Positions 34,095-45,739 of a stretch of DNA of 64,000 nucleotides are shown here, piece by piece. How positions within the stretch are numbered: the stretch's first letter is position 1; the number at the start of each line of letters is the position of its first letter. Source of the stretch: Ceratotherium simum simum (taxonomy: Eukaryota; Chordata; Mammalia; Perissodactyla; Rhinocerotidae); contig NW_004454224.1 of NCBI RefSeq assembly GCF_000283155.1, positions 11,492,127-11,556,126 of the forward strand, in the 5' to 3' direction. The notes beneath the pieces are model-generated. The model saw only the letters and a list, made by a program, of their open reading frames with translations. It ran no database searches and had not been told where the DNA came from. Both the position numbers and the translations under genes were made by a program.

Positions 34095-37000
34095 ATGGCC
34101 CTGGTCACAGTGAGCCGCTCGCCACCGGCCAGCGGCCACTCCACGCCTGTGGGGCCCACGGTGAGTCTGGCTTTGCTGTGGTCCTGCCCACGCAGTTGGC
34201 TGCCAACTGGGCCTGGGGAAGTGGGTCCTGCCCAAGGGCAGCCTCCCTTCAAGCCTGGGGGTGTGCAGAGGGGGACCCCAAGTCTCAGGCTGGAGGGGAT
34301 GGGGGGCAGGTCTTGAGGCTCCCAGGAACTCAGACTAGGGCAAGAGCCGGAGCCCTGAGGGCCAGCCCAGCCTGAGGAAGCCCTACCCCCTTCCCGGCCG
34401 GGATCTGGGCCTACCCCTCAGACAGCTCCAGCACCCCACCCACCCTTACCCCGACCTGGACCTGGGCCTGGGCATAACTCCAGGTGGGGAGTGGACTAGG
34501 GTGGGAGGGGGATTGATACCTTTTCTGCTTCTATTCCCCACTGGGGGGCGATTCCACACCCCCCCACCCCAGCAGCCCTGAGAGGGGAGAGGAGAGTCCT
34601 TACCCCTCATTCTGCCCTGGGGGCTGCTTTCTCAGCAGGACCAGGCATCCAAGCGGAGAAGCCAGCTCCAGCGAAGGTGAGCACCCCGCCCCCAACACAG
34701 ACACCCCCACCCAGCCGCCAGGCCTGGCCACTGCCATCCTGGAGGACTTGCCAAAGCCAACTGCTGAATATGTGGTGCAGGGTCGCCAGTGGGCATAGCT
34801 GGTGGGCATGGCCGGCTCGCAGCACTGGCCTGGCTGCCTTGGCTTTCATCTTCCCCCTAGTCAGTTGGGGCTCCTTCACCCACTATCCTGGACCCTGGCT
34901 CAGGCCAGTGGTCACAAGCCAAAGGGCACTATGGGACGACAGGGCCTGAGGACTCCTGGGTCCCCACCAAGTTTACAGCATCTCCTGAGTTAGGCAGGTG
35001 GGAAGGGAAACGGAACAGCCTCCCGCCCCCTCAAACAAGGATAGGTGGGCCGGGGGCTTCCATGAGAGCCTCCGAGGCAGTGGTTCTCAAAGTGTGGTGG
35101 CAGCATCTCCTGGGAACTGGCTAGAAATGCACACTCTCAGGCCTCCACTCCAGACCGACTGACTCTCTGGGGATGGGGCCCAACACCTGTTTTAACAAGC
35201 CCACCAGGTGATTCTGACACACCCCTGTCCTAAGGGGCACGACGGGCCATATGATTTCCCCACCACCCTGCCAGGCAGAGCTTTGCAGTGCTCCGTGGGG
35301 CTGTCCTGGGACTGCAGGACGGAGGGGACAATGGAGATGCAGCTGAGGCCAGCCCTGAGCCGGTGGAGGAACCCCTGGGAGAAGGGCAGCCCTGCGCGGA
35401 TCAGACAGACGATGGGCATGGGCCCCAGAGTCCCCGGAAGCAGGAGCAGAGCCAGCACCTGCACCTCATGGTGGAGCTGCTGAGGCCGCAGGACGACATC
35501 CGCCTGGTGAGGGGCTGTCCACCCAGGGCAGGGAGTGGAGGGCGCAATGGAGCCAGGGCCTGTGTCTGTTGGGGAGCAGCGGTGTGAGGGCAGGGGCACC
35601 CTGGGGAGTGTAGGGGTTACCCAAACCCCAACAACCCTGCTGTTTCAGCCAGAGCTGTTTGAGCAGGGTGAGGTCATGTCTTCAGGTCTCCGGAGGGCTG
35701 GGAAGGACTGGGAGGTTTGTCCTGCTTGAGCCCGGAGGGCCAAATTAGGTCTAGGTCCCGGAGCTGGGAATTACAGAGGCGGGCTTCTGTGCAACCAGCG
35801 CGAGACCTTCCTGAGTTGTCCATAAATGGACCGGCGTTCAGGGGGGCCTGCTGAGCACCCACCAGGGACTGGTGTGCTGGAGGGGCCCATGGGGGGATGG
35901 GACACAGGTGGGCGCGGGAGGACCAGTTTCCAGATGCCTGGGGGACGTCTCACTGTCTGCAGCAAATGGGAAACACAAGATGCAGGCAGTCTTTTGTAAA
36001 GCTGAATTTATTCCGTGGAAGCACCATCCTTTATTGTGAGATTGTGTCCTTAATATTTCTTTGATGAGAAACAATTCTTGAATCAAGTGATGGTAATGGC
36101 AAGTGAAAAGGCTTTTTTTAAACCTCCTTCCTAGGCAGAAATAAAAAATTGGCAATCTGTGTCAGGCCCATTCTCTCCTTTTTTCCATACACATCCCCCT
36201 TTTTTTTTTTTTTTTAAAGATTTTATTTATTTATTTTTCCCCCCAAAGCCCCAGTAGATAGTTGTGTGTCACAGCTGCACATCCTTCTAGTTGCTGTATG
36301 TGGGACGCGGCCTCAGCATGGCCAGAGAAGCAGCGCGTCGGTGCAAGCCTGGGATCCGAACCCGGGTCGCCAGCAGTGGAGCGCGCTCACTTAACCACCA
36401 AGCCACGGGGCCGGCCCTACACATCCCCCTTTAAGAAAGATCTTTTTAAACATTTTGTTGGGGTCTGTCCCGGTAGCTGAGCAGTTCACGTGCTCAGCTT
36501 CGACGGCCTGGGGTTTACAGGTTCAGATCCTGGGCACAGATCAACGCACCACTAATCAAGCCATGCTGTGGCAGCGTCCCATATAAAGTAGGGGAAGATG
36601 GGCACAGACGTTAGCCCAGGGCCAATCTTCCTCAGCAAAAAGAGGAGGATTGGCAACAGATGTTAACTCAGGGCTAATCTTTCTCACACACACAAAAAAA
36701 ACACATTTTGTTGGATCACGAAATCCAATCGTTGGGAACCACTGGATTGTAACCACTGATCTGGTATCTGGGAAGAGGGGGATGGGCATGGAGGGAGCAG
36801 GTGGCAGGTCTGGTCTGGGCCTGGGTGTGTGTCAGGTGGGGATGGGGGAGCAGGGTCCTCTGGGCCACTGTGACCGTGGGCTTCTCCCTCCCCATCTTCC
36901 TCAGGCAGCCCAGCTGGAGGCAGCACGGCCCCCCCGGCTCCGCTACCTGCTGGTAGTTTCCACAAGAGAACATCTGAGCCAGGATGAGACAGTCCTTCTG

Positions 37001-40000
37001 GGGGTGGACTTCCCGGATAGCAGGTGGGAGCAGGGAGAGGAAAGGAGTGGGGCAAGGAAGTCAGGTGCCGGGGGTCAATGGCTTTCCCTCTGTCCCCTGC
37101 CAGCTCCCCCAGCTGCACCCTGGGCCTGGTCTTGCCTCTCTGGAGTGACACCCAGGTGTACCTAGATGGAGATGGGTAAGAGGTGGCAACTGGAGAAGGA
37201 GGGGACAGGAGGGGCCTGGAGGGTGGAATAACCAAGGGGATGTATATGATGGGGCATTTGGGCACTGGGGAGCAGTAAAGAAGTCCAGGCCGGGCGTCTG
37301 GGGCCCCGGCCTGCTCAGCTTTGCCTCAGATTTGTTGTGAGATCCTGGGCAAGTCACCTAACTTCTCTGGGCCTCAGCTGCCCCATATCTGGCAAACGGG
37401 GCTTATTTTGAAACTCAATGGTGTGTACATATTCTGAGGGTCAGCCTCACAGGGTGCCTAGTGGGTGGGCCTCTTGGGGGCTCTGTCCCAGAGCTGAGAG
37501 TTGGGTTCCACCCCTACCTGGTCTCCTGCAGGGGCTTCAGTGTGACGTCTGGTGGGCAGAGCCGAATCTTCAAGCCAATCTCCATCCAGACCATGTGGTA
37601 AGGGCTAGGGTGGCCCAGCCTCAGGCCAGTCTCCTCTTCTCGGAGATGGCTGCAGGGGCTGGGTAGGGGCAGCAGGGAAGACCATGTGACCCAGCCTTCA
37701 CTCTTTCCCAGGGCCACACTCCAGGTATTGCACGAAGCCTGCGAGGCGGCTCTCAGCAGTGGTCTTGTGCCAGGGGGCAGTGCCCTCACCTGGGCCAGCC
37801 ACTACCAGGACAGACTGAGCTCTGACCAGAGCTGCCTCAACGAGTGGACGGCCATGGCTGACTTGGAGTCTCTGCGGCCTCCTAGCGCAGAGCCTGGCCG
37901 GTCAGTGCAGGGAGGGGAGGGGAGGGGGGTCGGGTGCCATGGCGGAGCGGGGAAGGGGGCCCTGGACTGACAGGTTTGGGTCCCAGGCCCTCGGAACAGG
38001 AGCAGATGGAGCAGGCGATCCGGGCCGAGCTGTGGGAGGTGCTGGACACCAGTGACCTGGAGAGCATCACTTCCAAAGAGGTGGGCAGGGTGCCAGGGGC
38101 CGGGCAGGGAGTGGGCCCGGGGCAGGGGCCCTCAGCAGGGGCCAGAGCTGATGAGATAGGTACCGTCCTTACAGACTCTAGAGAGAAGGCTGGGGTGTCA
38201 GGAACTCTGCACGGCGCCCCCCAAGCCTCTCCTCCCCTTTGGCTCTGCCTGCAGATCCGCCAGGCCCTGGAGCAGCGCCTGGGATGCCCTCTCCAGCAGT
38301 ACCGCGACTTCATTGACAACCAGATGCTGCTGCTCATGGCCCAGCAAGACCGGGCCTCCCGCATCTTCCCTCACCTCTACCTGGTGAGCTGCAGGGGAGG
38401 GGTGGGAGATGAGGACTGTGCAGCGGGGGAGAGGGAGAATGATGCTTCTCTCCCTGTCCACAGGGCTCTGAGTGGAATGCAGCCAACCTGGAGGAGCTGC
38501 AGAGAAACAGGTAGGGTTCCAGGCCCACTCAGGACCACCCACCCTCTGTCCTCCCCCTGCGCTTGGCTTCCCGCAAGGGGCAGCCTGGCCAGAAACCCCC
38601 AGACCCCCCTCAGCAGCTGCTAGCTCTGCTTCCAACTCAGCCCCTGGGGCTGCTCCCTTTGCACTGTCTCAGGCAGGAGAGGAGAACACCCTCGCCGCCC
38701 TGCTGGCGCTCCCTGGCCCACCCCGCTCCCTTCCCGCTCTGAAAAGCAGAAAACTCCTCTCCGCCTGACCCCGTCTCAGGGGAGAAGGAAGCGCTCCTCT
38801 CCCAGGGGGGACCTGGCTGCCTGCTCCCATAGATTCCTGTCATTTGTTCCCCACGGCCTTCTAGGTAACCTGCTATGGCCCCTGTCACCCAGCTGCTGCA
38901 GATCCACTTGATCTCAGCTGACCTCAAAAGTTGTTCTCTGACTTCCGGGAATAATAGAAGGGTCCGTGTTGCAGTCGACCCCAGCAGCTACCTGTCTCGA
39001 GGGGTGAAACGATTTGCTCAGGGTCACAGTCCTCTTCTCCCCGCACCGTAACTGTGCCACCCCCGCCTGACTCAGAACCAAAAACTAAACAGAAACCCCC
39101 AGGGTCTGCCGGGTCCACTGGCCCATGAGCCTGGCCTCGATCTCCCTGCTCCAGGGTCAGCCACATCTTGAACATGGCCCGGGAAATTGACAACTTCTAC
39201 CCTGAGCGCTTCACCTACCACAATGTGCGCCTCTGGGACGAGGAGTCGGCCCAGCTGCTGCCCCACTGGAAGGAGACACACCGCTTTGTGGAGACTGCAA
39301 GGTTGGCTTCTCCCCGCCCCCGCTGCACACCCCACCCCGGCTTCCAGCGTTCCCCGGGCCCTCTTCCCGCCCGCTCTGCCCTCAGCTCTGGGACCTCAGG
39401 GTCCTTGCTTCCTTCCCCCGCTGCTCTGGGTAGTGAGCCCACTACCTGCCCTTCTCCCACACTGCAGGCCCCTCACAGCCAGGGGGTGGGGAGGGCGGGC
39501 GCTGACCATGTTCTGCCTCCACAGAGCGCAGGGCACCCGGGTGCTAGTCCACTGCAAGATGGGTGTCAGCCGCTCGGCTGCCACAGTGATCGCTTATGCC
39601 ATGAAGCAGTATGGCTGGAGCCTGGAGCAGGCCCTGCGCCACGTGCAGGAGCTCCGGCCCATTGTCCGCCCCAACCCCGGCTTCCTGCGCCAGCTGCAGA
39701 CCTACCAGGGCATCCTGACTGCCAGGTATGGATGGGGGACCAGGAAAAGGGGTGCGTGTGTGTGGATGCTGGGGGTGGCTGCTGGGTCACTCAAAGCTGA
39801 CTCAGGGCCACCTCCTCACAGCCGGCAGAGCCATGTCTGGGAGCAGAAAGTGGGTGGGGCCTCCCCAGAGGAGTCCCTGGCCCCCGAGGTCTCTCCACCG
39901 TTCCCACCTCTTCCGCCAGAACCGGGGGGCACTGGGGAGGTGAAGGTTCTGGGGCTGGAGGAGAGCCAGGCAGCCCCAAAAGAAGAGCCTGGGTCACGGC

Positions 40001-41345
40001 CCCGTATCAACCTCCGTGGCATCATGAGGTCCATCAGCCTCCTGGAGCCTCCCTTGGAGCTGGAAAGCACCTCAGGGGCCGGTGACCTGCCAGAGGTGAG
40101 GCTGGGGCTAGGGACGAAGCCCAGACTGAGGCAGGGTGGGGGCCAAAAGGAGGAGGGGACAGATGGCAGGAGAATGGGAGCTGGAGAGCAGTCATGGGGC
40201 ATCCGTGTGGGCTCCTCTGCTGAGCCGGCCCCGGGCTGAAGCCTGCAGGCAGATGTCAACCTGATGAGGACTTGCTGCCTAACGGGAGGGCTGCCCAGCC
40301 ACGGAGAGCATCCTACCCAGGCCAGAAGCTGGACCTAGATGGGGTAGATAAGACGGTCTCTGCAGCCCCTCCCAAGTCCGAGGGGCAGCCCATCAGAGGA
40401 TGGGGTGCAGAGGGGTCAGAGCACTCATACCACCAATGTACTGGCTGAGGAGCTGAGCACCCCCTCTGTGCTGAGTGCACAGGCACAAGTGTAAGACCAG
40501 GAGCTGGCCCTGGCCTTAGGAAGCCAGAGCCCCCGCGCGACTCGAGGCCAAGATAGCTGACTGGGAGGAAGGAGTGCTCATCTCATGGAGGGCGGGAACA
40601 TTTGGGAGAGGCTTCCTGGAGGAAGTGGCATTGGGTGCGGAAGGATGGGGAGGAATGGATGGTTGAGAGATAAGTGTGGGTGTTCCTAAAGGCAGGGTGT
40701 CCTCACTTGGCACCCAGCTCAGGGCCCGGCACCCAGAAGTGTTTCACTTGTAGCTCACTGGACTGACTGTGCAGAGGCAGAGGGAGCCAGAGGAGGAGGA
40801 GAGGGCCTCAAGGACATGACAGGTGCAGGGGAGCTGAGGAGGGCTTCTGGGGGCCAGAAGGAAGCTGCAGACAGCTGAGGGCTGAGGAGCAGGGGCAGTA
40901 GGGCTGGAGTGCTGTCTTCTCTCCTAGGGAAATGTGACCCATGAGTAGCTCAGTTTTTCTGTATTCATTCAACAAACCTTTGGCACCTACCCTTTTCCAG
41001 GCCCTGTGCTCCATGCCCCGGCCCTGGGAGACTTCCCCATGACTCTTCTTCCTTATACTCTTACCCTTCCAGGTTTTCTCTTCAAATGAGTCTTCAGATG
41101 AGGACCCTCCACAGCCCTTCCCTCAGCTCTCAAAGGCCAAGGGAGGCAGACGGGTCCGCAAGGGGTCTTGGCCTGCCCTGAAGTCCCACCAATCTGTGGT
41201 TGCCCTCAACAGCGCCGCCCTGGTGGCCAGCGGGACCCGGGCCTTCCAGGGGCAGGGGGAGGCTGGCTGTTCCTCCATACCCAGGCTCCGGAAGATAGTG
41301 AGGCAGGCCAGCGTGGATGGCAGTGGGGAGGAGGGCGAGGCCTGA
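34095..41345 (+). CDS. SSH3: SSH3, slingshot protein phosphatase 3, complete
   Basis: Dual-specificity phosphatase that dephosphorylates ADF/cofilin and so promotes actin turnover. Exons: 34095-34160, 34639-34676, 35275-35506, 36905-37023, 37104-37175, 37532-37597, 37712-37900, 37987-38080, 38255-38383, 38464-38510, 39155-39301, 39525-39725, 39822-40095, 41073-41345. They sum to 1,947 bases (648 aa; human is about 659). The start is MALVTVSRSPPASG. Domains: slingshot N-terminal region about 30-250; DEK_C-type helical domain about 264-325 (EQEQMEQAIRAELWEVLD); phosphatase domain about 336-470 with general acid D379 (LWDEES) and signature HCKMGVSRS, catalytic C410 and R416; then a Pro/Ser-rich tail with the short basic RLRKIVRQAS block. 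It lacks the long C-terminus of SSH1 and SSH2, as SSH3 does. All introns are GT-AG; exon 11 has a weak donor (GTTGGC), and exon 2 has a tandem acceptor. Confidence 0.97.
34633..34638 (+). other. SSH3: NAGNAG tandem acceptor at SSH3 exon 2
   Basis: Intron 1 ends CAGCAG|GAC. Using the distal AG gives ...GPT-DQASK, which lines up with the human protein. Using the proximal AG adds one glutamine without changing frame. Confidence 0.7.
35078..35222 (+). mobile_element. MER5A-type hAT DNA transposon fossil in SSH3 intron 2
   Basis: Starts 'cagtggttctcaaagtgtgg' and contains 'ctagaaatgcacactctcag', 'tggggcccaacacctgtttt' and 'aacaagcccaccaggtgatt', in the order of the MER5A (hAT-Charlie, non-autonomous) consensus. 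It ends about 50 bases before SSH3 exon 3. Confidence 0.88.
36203..36417 (-). mobile_element. ERE1-type SINE in SSH3 intron 3
   Basis: Full-length equine repetitive element in reverse: T-rich tail, then 'ccccaaagccccagtagata', then the tRNA-derived head ending 'aagccacggggccggccc'. It is flanked by 15-bp target-site duplications at 36188-36202 and 36418-36432. Confidence 0.95.
36462..36702 (+). mobile_element. ERE-family SINE with doubled tail in SSH3 intron 3
   Basis: tRNA-like head ('gtagctgagcagttcacgtg', 'caggttcagatcctgggc'), body 'aagccatgctgtggcagcg', and two successive 'gatgttagc/aactcagggc' tail units separated by 'gcaaaaagagg'. 12-bp target-site duplications lie at 36450-36461 and 36703-36714. 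It sits 45 bp from the preceding, oppositely oriented ERE. Confidence 0.93.
37280..37420 (+). repeat. MIR SINE fossil in SSH3 intron 5
   Basis: Contains 'gttgtgagatcctgggcaag', then 'cacctaacttctctgggcct' and 'cagctgccccatatctggc', the MIR order. Confidence 0.65.
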
Positions 41346-41680
41346 GCCCTCACACATGCCCATGCCCTCTAGACACAAATAGAGGCACCTGAACACAGCT
41401 TCTGGGACGAGCACCCCCCACTCCTGTCAGCCTGTCCGCACTCCTCTTAGCTCCTCCCCAGCAGGCCCCAGACCCCAGTCACTACAGCCTCAGCTCCTAC
41501 AGCCTTAAGTCTCAGACCCATGTTCACCTGTCCAAGGGCTCAAGACTTTCTCTATAACTGGGGATGTGGCAGAGAGACTAAAGGTGCCTTTGTGGGCAAC
41601 AGCACCCTAGCTTCATTCTCAACTGCTGTCCGAAATGCTCGCAGCCACGGAATAAAAAACAGAGTTTCGCAGTGCTGAAA
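41346..41680 (+). other. SSH3: SSH3 3' UTR
   Basis: About 330 bases from the TGA (41343-41345) to the expected cleavage downstream of AATAAA at 41651. No other feature is seen. Confidence 0.8.
41651..41656 (+). terminator. SSH3 polyadenylation signal AATAAA
   Basis: Canonical hexamer about 305 bases after the stop, followed by 'cagagtttcgcagtgctgaa'. Confidence 0.85.
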
Positions 41681-43570
41681 GGCTCATGCTCCCTCCCTCC
41701 CTCATTCCTGTCTGCCTCGTCCCTTCCCCCCCCCCCACTTCATTCCTGGGGCCCACTAGCCCAGAGAACCAGTGGCCCCCAAAGGCTGAGCGTAACCTCA
41801 GTCCTCAGTCCCCAGCCCTGGGAGGCTCAGAGGGGCTGGGCTGCCCTCATGGGGCTGGCAGGTTGGCCTCCCTCAAACACCCTACAACCAGCCCGAGTCT
41901 TTTGCTGCTGCTCCCAACCCCACCCCCCGAGCCCCGGCACTGCACTGGGTCACAGAGCACCAGACCAAAGAGAGTTCTTTTCGTCCTCACGGCCTCTGGC
42001 CAGTTTTTCATAGTCTTAATAGTATCTGGCTTTGTACTTAGAAATAAAAAACATTTTCATATTATTTTCAATTTTATGAGAAAGCCATCTATCCATCAGT
42101 CTGCTCCTTCTCTGGTTACATGAGTTTGGCCTCTCCTTACCCCTTCCAGTCTCCTCAGTTCCCAGGTGTCTCGTGACAGGCCCATTTGGGGGAGTGGTGT
42201 GTTTGGGTGGGATGGGAAGAATGCGGAGGAGAAGAGGGGAGGTCAGTGCTATCTCCCTCACCTCGCAGCCCGGGTAAATGTTAGCTGCCCATGCCCCCTT
42301 AGGAGGTCGGCGGGGGAACAAATCTATTTGGGGCAGCAGGTGCTTGGCTCTGTTGGGACAGCTAAAGGGAATTACCCATGAGGAAGTGGAAGCTGCCAAC
42401 GCCCATCTGGGCAGGACCAAGCCTGTTCCAGAGCTAAGGCTCCTTTTGGACATCTGATGCTAGTTCTTAAGCACACTTTGGGTCCCAAGAATCTTCTTGC
42501 TAGAATGCAAGACAGCCTGATTTTCCAAGGCAGCCCATCACTGCCAGGGAAGGAGGAGCCTCCTCAACGGGCCCTCCCCTTCTGCCTAGGTGTTCCTTCT
42601 GCTCAGTTTTAGTGTTCAAGAAGAGTAAGGGGTTCCATCTTTGTCACTTCTAACCCCCCTTTCCCAAGATCACATTCTCTGCCCTATAACACGCTACTTT
42701 GGTTGGGGCGGGGTGTGTAACTCCTTGCCTCAAAGCAGGCCTCAGAGGTAGGAGCTGGCACTAAAGGTTCTCATTGATTGAGAACTCGTGCCCAGTTTTA
42801 AGAATGAATCTCTCACCCAGACCCCAGTGGGACCCCCAGCACTGCTCTAACCCTAGAGTACCAAGGCGCAGGAGACCTGGGTTATAGCCCCGGCTTTACC
42901 ATTTACAAGTTACTTCACCACAAATCTCTGTTTCTTTCTGTAAAACAAAGGGATTAGACCAGGCAGTCCCTAAGCACCCCCCTCCCACTTTGACATTTTA
43001 ACAATACGTGTCATCTATACATTGATAGAATTCAGTCTCAACATGCTCTCTAGAAGAGGCATCATTTGTACCTGTCTGGGGGTGGCATTCCTAGTGTCAC
43101 AAGGTGGGGTACAGAGAAGCGCGTTCTGATTCTGGATCCACTTGGTTGGTCCACCCCACTGACCAAACACTGGGGGCTGCCTGCAATCCTACAGCCAACC
43201 ATGAGTCCCACTCAGACCGCCCTCTCAGTAGTCCTAGGCTGGGGCTGGGGCCAGGTGAGGTGACAGTGTCAGGAGGGAAGCCAAGCCTGTGCAGCTGGGG
43301 TGGCAGGGTACAATCATGAACTCAGAGCTGTGGGGCCAACAAGAATCTATGGAGGACCTGGAGAGGTAAGAATTCAGCATTTGGGGTTACAAAAACTAAA
43401 GGGGAAACTGCATCAAAAATGCACACAAATGATTAAGAACTGTATATATAAAGCTCACACAAATTGCTCAAAGGGACAAAAAATAATTTAAAAAAAGATA
43501 TAAAATGAAAAGTATGTCTCCCTCCCATCTTGTCCTCTAATCCTTCACTGGCAACCACTGTCACCAGTTT
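41681..43570. other. Non-coding interval downstream of SSH3
   Basis: No recognisable exon. It holds a C run near 41,721, a degenerate + strand MIR at about 42,860-42,975 ('cctgggttatagccccggct') and otherwise unique sequence. The AATAAA-like string at 42,043 could be an alternative distal SSH3 end, but nothing else supports that. Confidence 0.5.
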
Positions 43571-43573
43571 CTT

Positions 43574-43776
43574 TCTTTCTTTCTTTTTTTTTTGGTGAGG
43601 AAGATTGGCCCTGAGCTAACATCTGTGCCAATCTTCCTCTATTTTGTATATGGGACACTGCCACAGCATGGCTTGATGAATGGTGTATAGATCCATTCCC
43701 TGGGATCTGGGCCTGTGAACCCTGGGCCGCCCAAGTGGATCGTGTAAACTTAACTGCTAGGCCACTGGGCCAGCCC
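43574..43776 (-). mobile_element. ERE-family SINE
   Basis: Reverse orientation: 'ggtgaggaagattggccctg', 'agctaacatctgtgccaatc', 'gacactgccacagcatggct', then a diverged head ending 'gccactgggccagccc'. 16-bp target-site duplications lie at 43558-43573 and 43777-43792. Confidence 0.93.
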
Positions 43777-43799
43777 CTGTCACCAGTTTCTTCTGAGTT

Positions 43800-44290
43800 C
43801 CTTCAAAGACATTCCACGCTTATGTCATCAAATATATGTGTATTCTTTTCAAAATATAAATTATAGCTTCTTAACACACTATTCTGCACTTTGAAAATTT
43901 TTTTCGTATCATGAAGAGTTGCACATCAGTACAGAAAGCTCTGCCTAATTTTTAAAATAACCACACATATTCTATTTTATGGAATCTATCATTTATTTAA
44001 GTGGTCATCTACTGATGAACATTTAGGTTGTTTACGGTTTTTTTTTTTTTTTTCCATTTCAAGTAATGCTTAAGTACCCTTGTGTATACTTTCTTGTGCA
44101 CACATGGCCACTAAAACTGTAGGACATATTTCTAGAATTACTGAGGCAAAGTCTATGTGCATTTTTAATTTTGAAAGGCATTGCCTAATTTCCTTCCAAG
44201 AAGTTGCACCAATTTACAGCGAATGGGAATGCCTGTTTGTCCTTAAAGGACGGTCCAGCCTCCACATCAATGTCACCTCATATGAACCTT
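43800..44290 (-). mobile_element. Old L1 3'-end fragment
   Basis: Contains 'gtggtcatctactgatgaac', 'atttaggttgtttacggttt', 'gtaatgcttaagtacccttg' and 'cgaatgggaatgcctgtttg', the reverse complement of L1M 3' sequence, strongly diverged. Confidence 0.7.
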
Positions 44291-44968
44291 GCCACACTCC
44301 CAGAGGAGAAAAGGCAGGCGTTATAATGACCACTGTTTTAGAAATAAGGAAACTGAGGCCCTGTGATAGAGGCTGAATTCGGTCTTAGTAGTTTCTAGAT
44401 CTCAGTCCAGAGGCCCAACTCGGGGGTGGAGAGGGTGGCTGCGGGGCGGTCAACGCACTGAGTTCACCGTCCTGCCCAAGGCGGGCGGGGTGGGGAAGCG
44501 CGGGAAGCCCCCGGAGGGAGGGTCAGCTCTACCCCTGCGCACAGAGTCCCGATTCAACTCCCACCTCTCACAGGAGCCCGGCCCCGGCTTGAACACTTGC
44601 TGGGACAGGGAGCTCGAGTCTCTGGGGCAGCCGGTCCCTCCTGGGCCAGCTCCCACCTTCAGAATGTCCTCCCTCCGCCTGGCCCGGCTCGGCCCCAGCT
44701 GGGACGGCCCACGAGCCGGCACGGCCCCTCATTTGCACAAGTTCTCAAAAGGAAAATCGAACGCGCCGGAGAGCCCGCGCCCCCGCCCCTTCACCCCCCA
44801 TCTCAGACGCCTCCGAGCCGCGGCTGCCAAGAGAAACTACCTTTCAGGCCTCCGCGGCCTCTCCTACTCCGGCAGCGCCCGGGGCTGGGGAACCCGGCGA
44901 CTCCGAACCCACCGCGACGCTCGAGCGCCATCTTCCGTCCGTTCCTCCGGCCGCCGGATGACAGTCCA

Positions 44969-44998
44969 GAAACCACATTTCCCAGCGTGCCTAGCGCG
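44969..44998 (+). promoter_or_regulatory. ZNF143/THAP11-type (SBS) promoter element
   Basis: Includes CCACATTTCCCAGCGTGCC followed by a TAGCGCG end, close to the ACTACAnnTCCCAGCATGC consensus of TSS-proximal ZNF143/THAP11 sites. Confidence 0.6.
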
Positions 44999-45026
44999 TC
45001 CGCGCAGGCGCGAAAAGCTTCCTCTC

Positions 45027-45040
45027 GTTGCCATGGGAAC
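45027..45040. promoter_or_regulatory. RFX X-box
   Basis: GTTGCCATGGGAAC matches the RFX consensus with zero spacer (GTNRCC-RGYAAC type) as two facing half sites with one mismatched pair. X-boxes of this form mark many ciliary and ubiquitously expressed gene promoters. Confidence 0.7.
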
Positions 45041-45739
45041 CTCGCCCGCCAGAGTCCCGGCGGCTCGCTCTACCCAGCGTGAAGCTGCTGCTCCTCCTCA
45101 GGTGCCCTGGCGCTAGGACGGGGTCTGCGGGCGGTCGAGGGGCAGAGTAGGGGGCTTAGGGGAGGAGGCCAGGCGGCCCTGCCTCCCCGGACCAGCGTCC
45201 CCAAATTCTCCGCGGCGTCCGGGGGTCCGCACGCTCCCGGGGCCTCGGCGTTCTGAGGCCAGGGCGCCCAGGGCGCTCCGGGTGGGCGACGCCGTGTTGG
45301 GCTCTGGCCTGCGCGGCCTCTTTGCTCCGGGCCAGCGCCTGTCACCCCCTGCCGAGGGCCTGCGCGCCCAGGCAGGTACTCCCGGGGCGCGGGCCGCGCG
45401 CGGCAGGCGGCCGTGCAGGTAGCGCCGGGCAGGGCAAAGGGCGCGTCCGGGGTCGGATCCGGCTCTGCCTCTGATGGAGCCGGGTCCCGGGGCTCAACCC
45501 CACTGGGCTTCAGTTCCCCTTCTGTCAAATGGGGCTTGGACTGGAATTCTAGTGCACATGCGACTCCGTTGCAGAGCAGCCCCTGGCTCTGTGTGACCCG
45601 AGGGACAAGTTTCCTTCTCTCTGAAGTAGAGAGGTTGAATCAGGTGATCCCTAAGGTTTCTTTAGCGGGTATGGGATCATTGTCCCTCATGGCACACCAA
45701 GTGCAAAAAGAAGGGAACTGGATGGTTTGAGCTCAGGAT

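Larger units (their letters stand above)
44430..45450. promoter_or_regulatory. Orphan CpG island / probable bidirectional-type promoter
   Basis: About 1 kb of dense CpG and high GC, 3 kb beyond the SSH3 polyadenylation signal and far from any recognised coding exon. It contains a ZNF143/THAP11-type element and a near-palindromic RFX X-box about 30 bp apart, both typical of strong TSS-proximal promoters. Donor-like strings (CAG|GTACTC at about 45,373 and CAG|GTAGCG at about 45,418) could be first-exon ends on the + strand. No protein start is convincing, so a lncRNA or an unannotated 5' exon is the likeliest product. Confidence 0.7.

Noticed and set aside
39187..40239. 350-aa open frame running through SSH3 exons 11-13
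   Set aside because: It is out of frame with exon 11 and runs through introns; only parts coincide with true exons. The spliced SSH3 model explains the conservation.
44490..45116. 208-aa open frame in the orphan CpG island
   Set aside because: CpG-rich sequence is poor in stop codons and the translation is Arg/Pro/Ala-rich with no recognisable domain. It is treated as promoter sequence.
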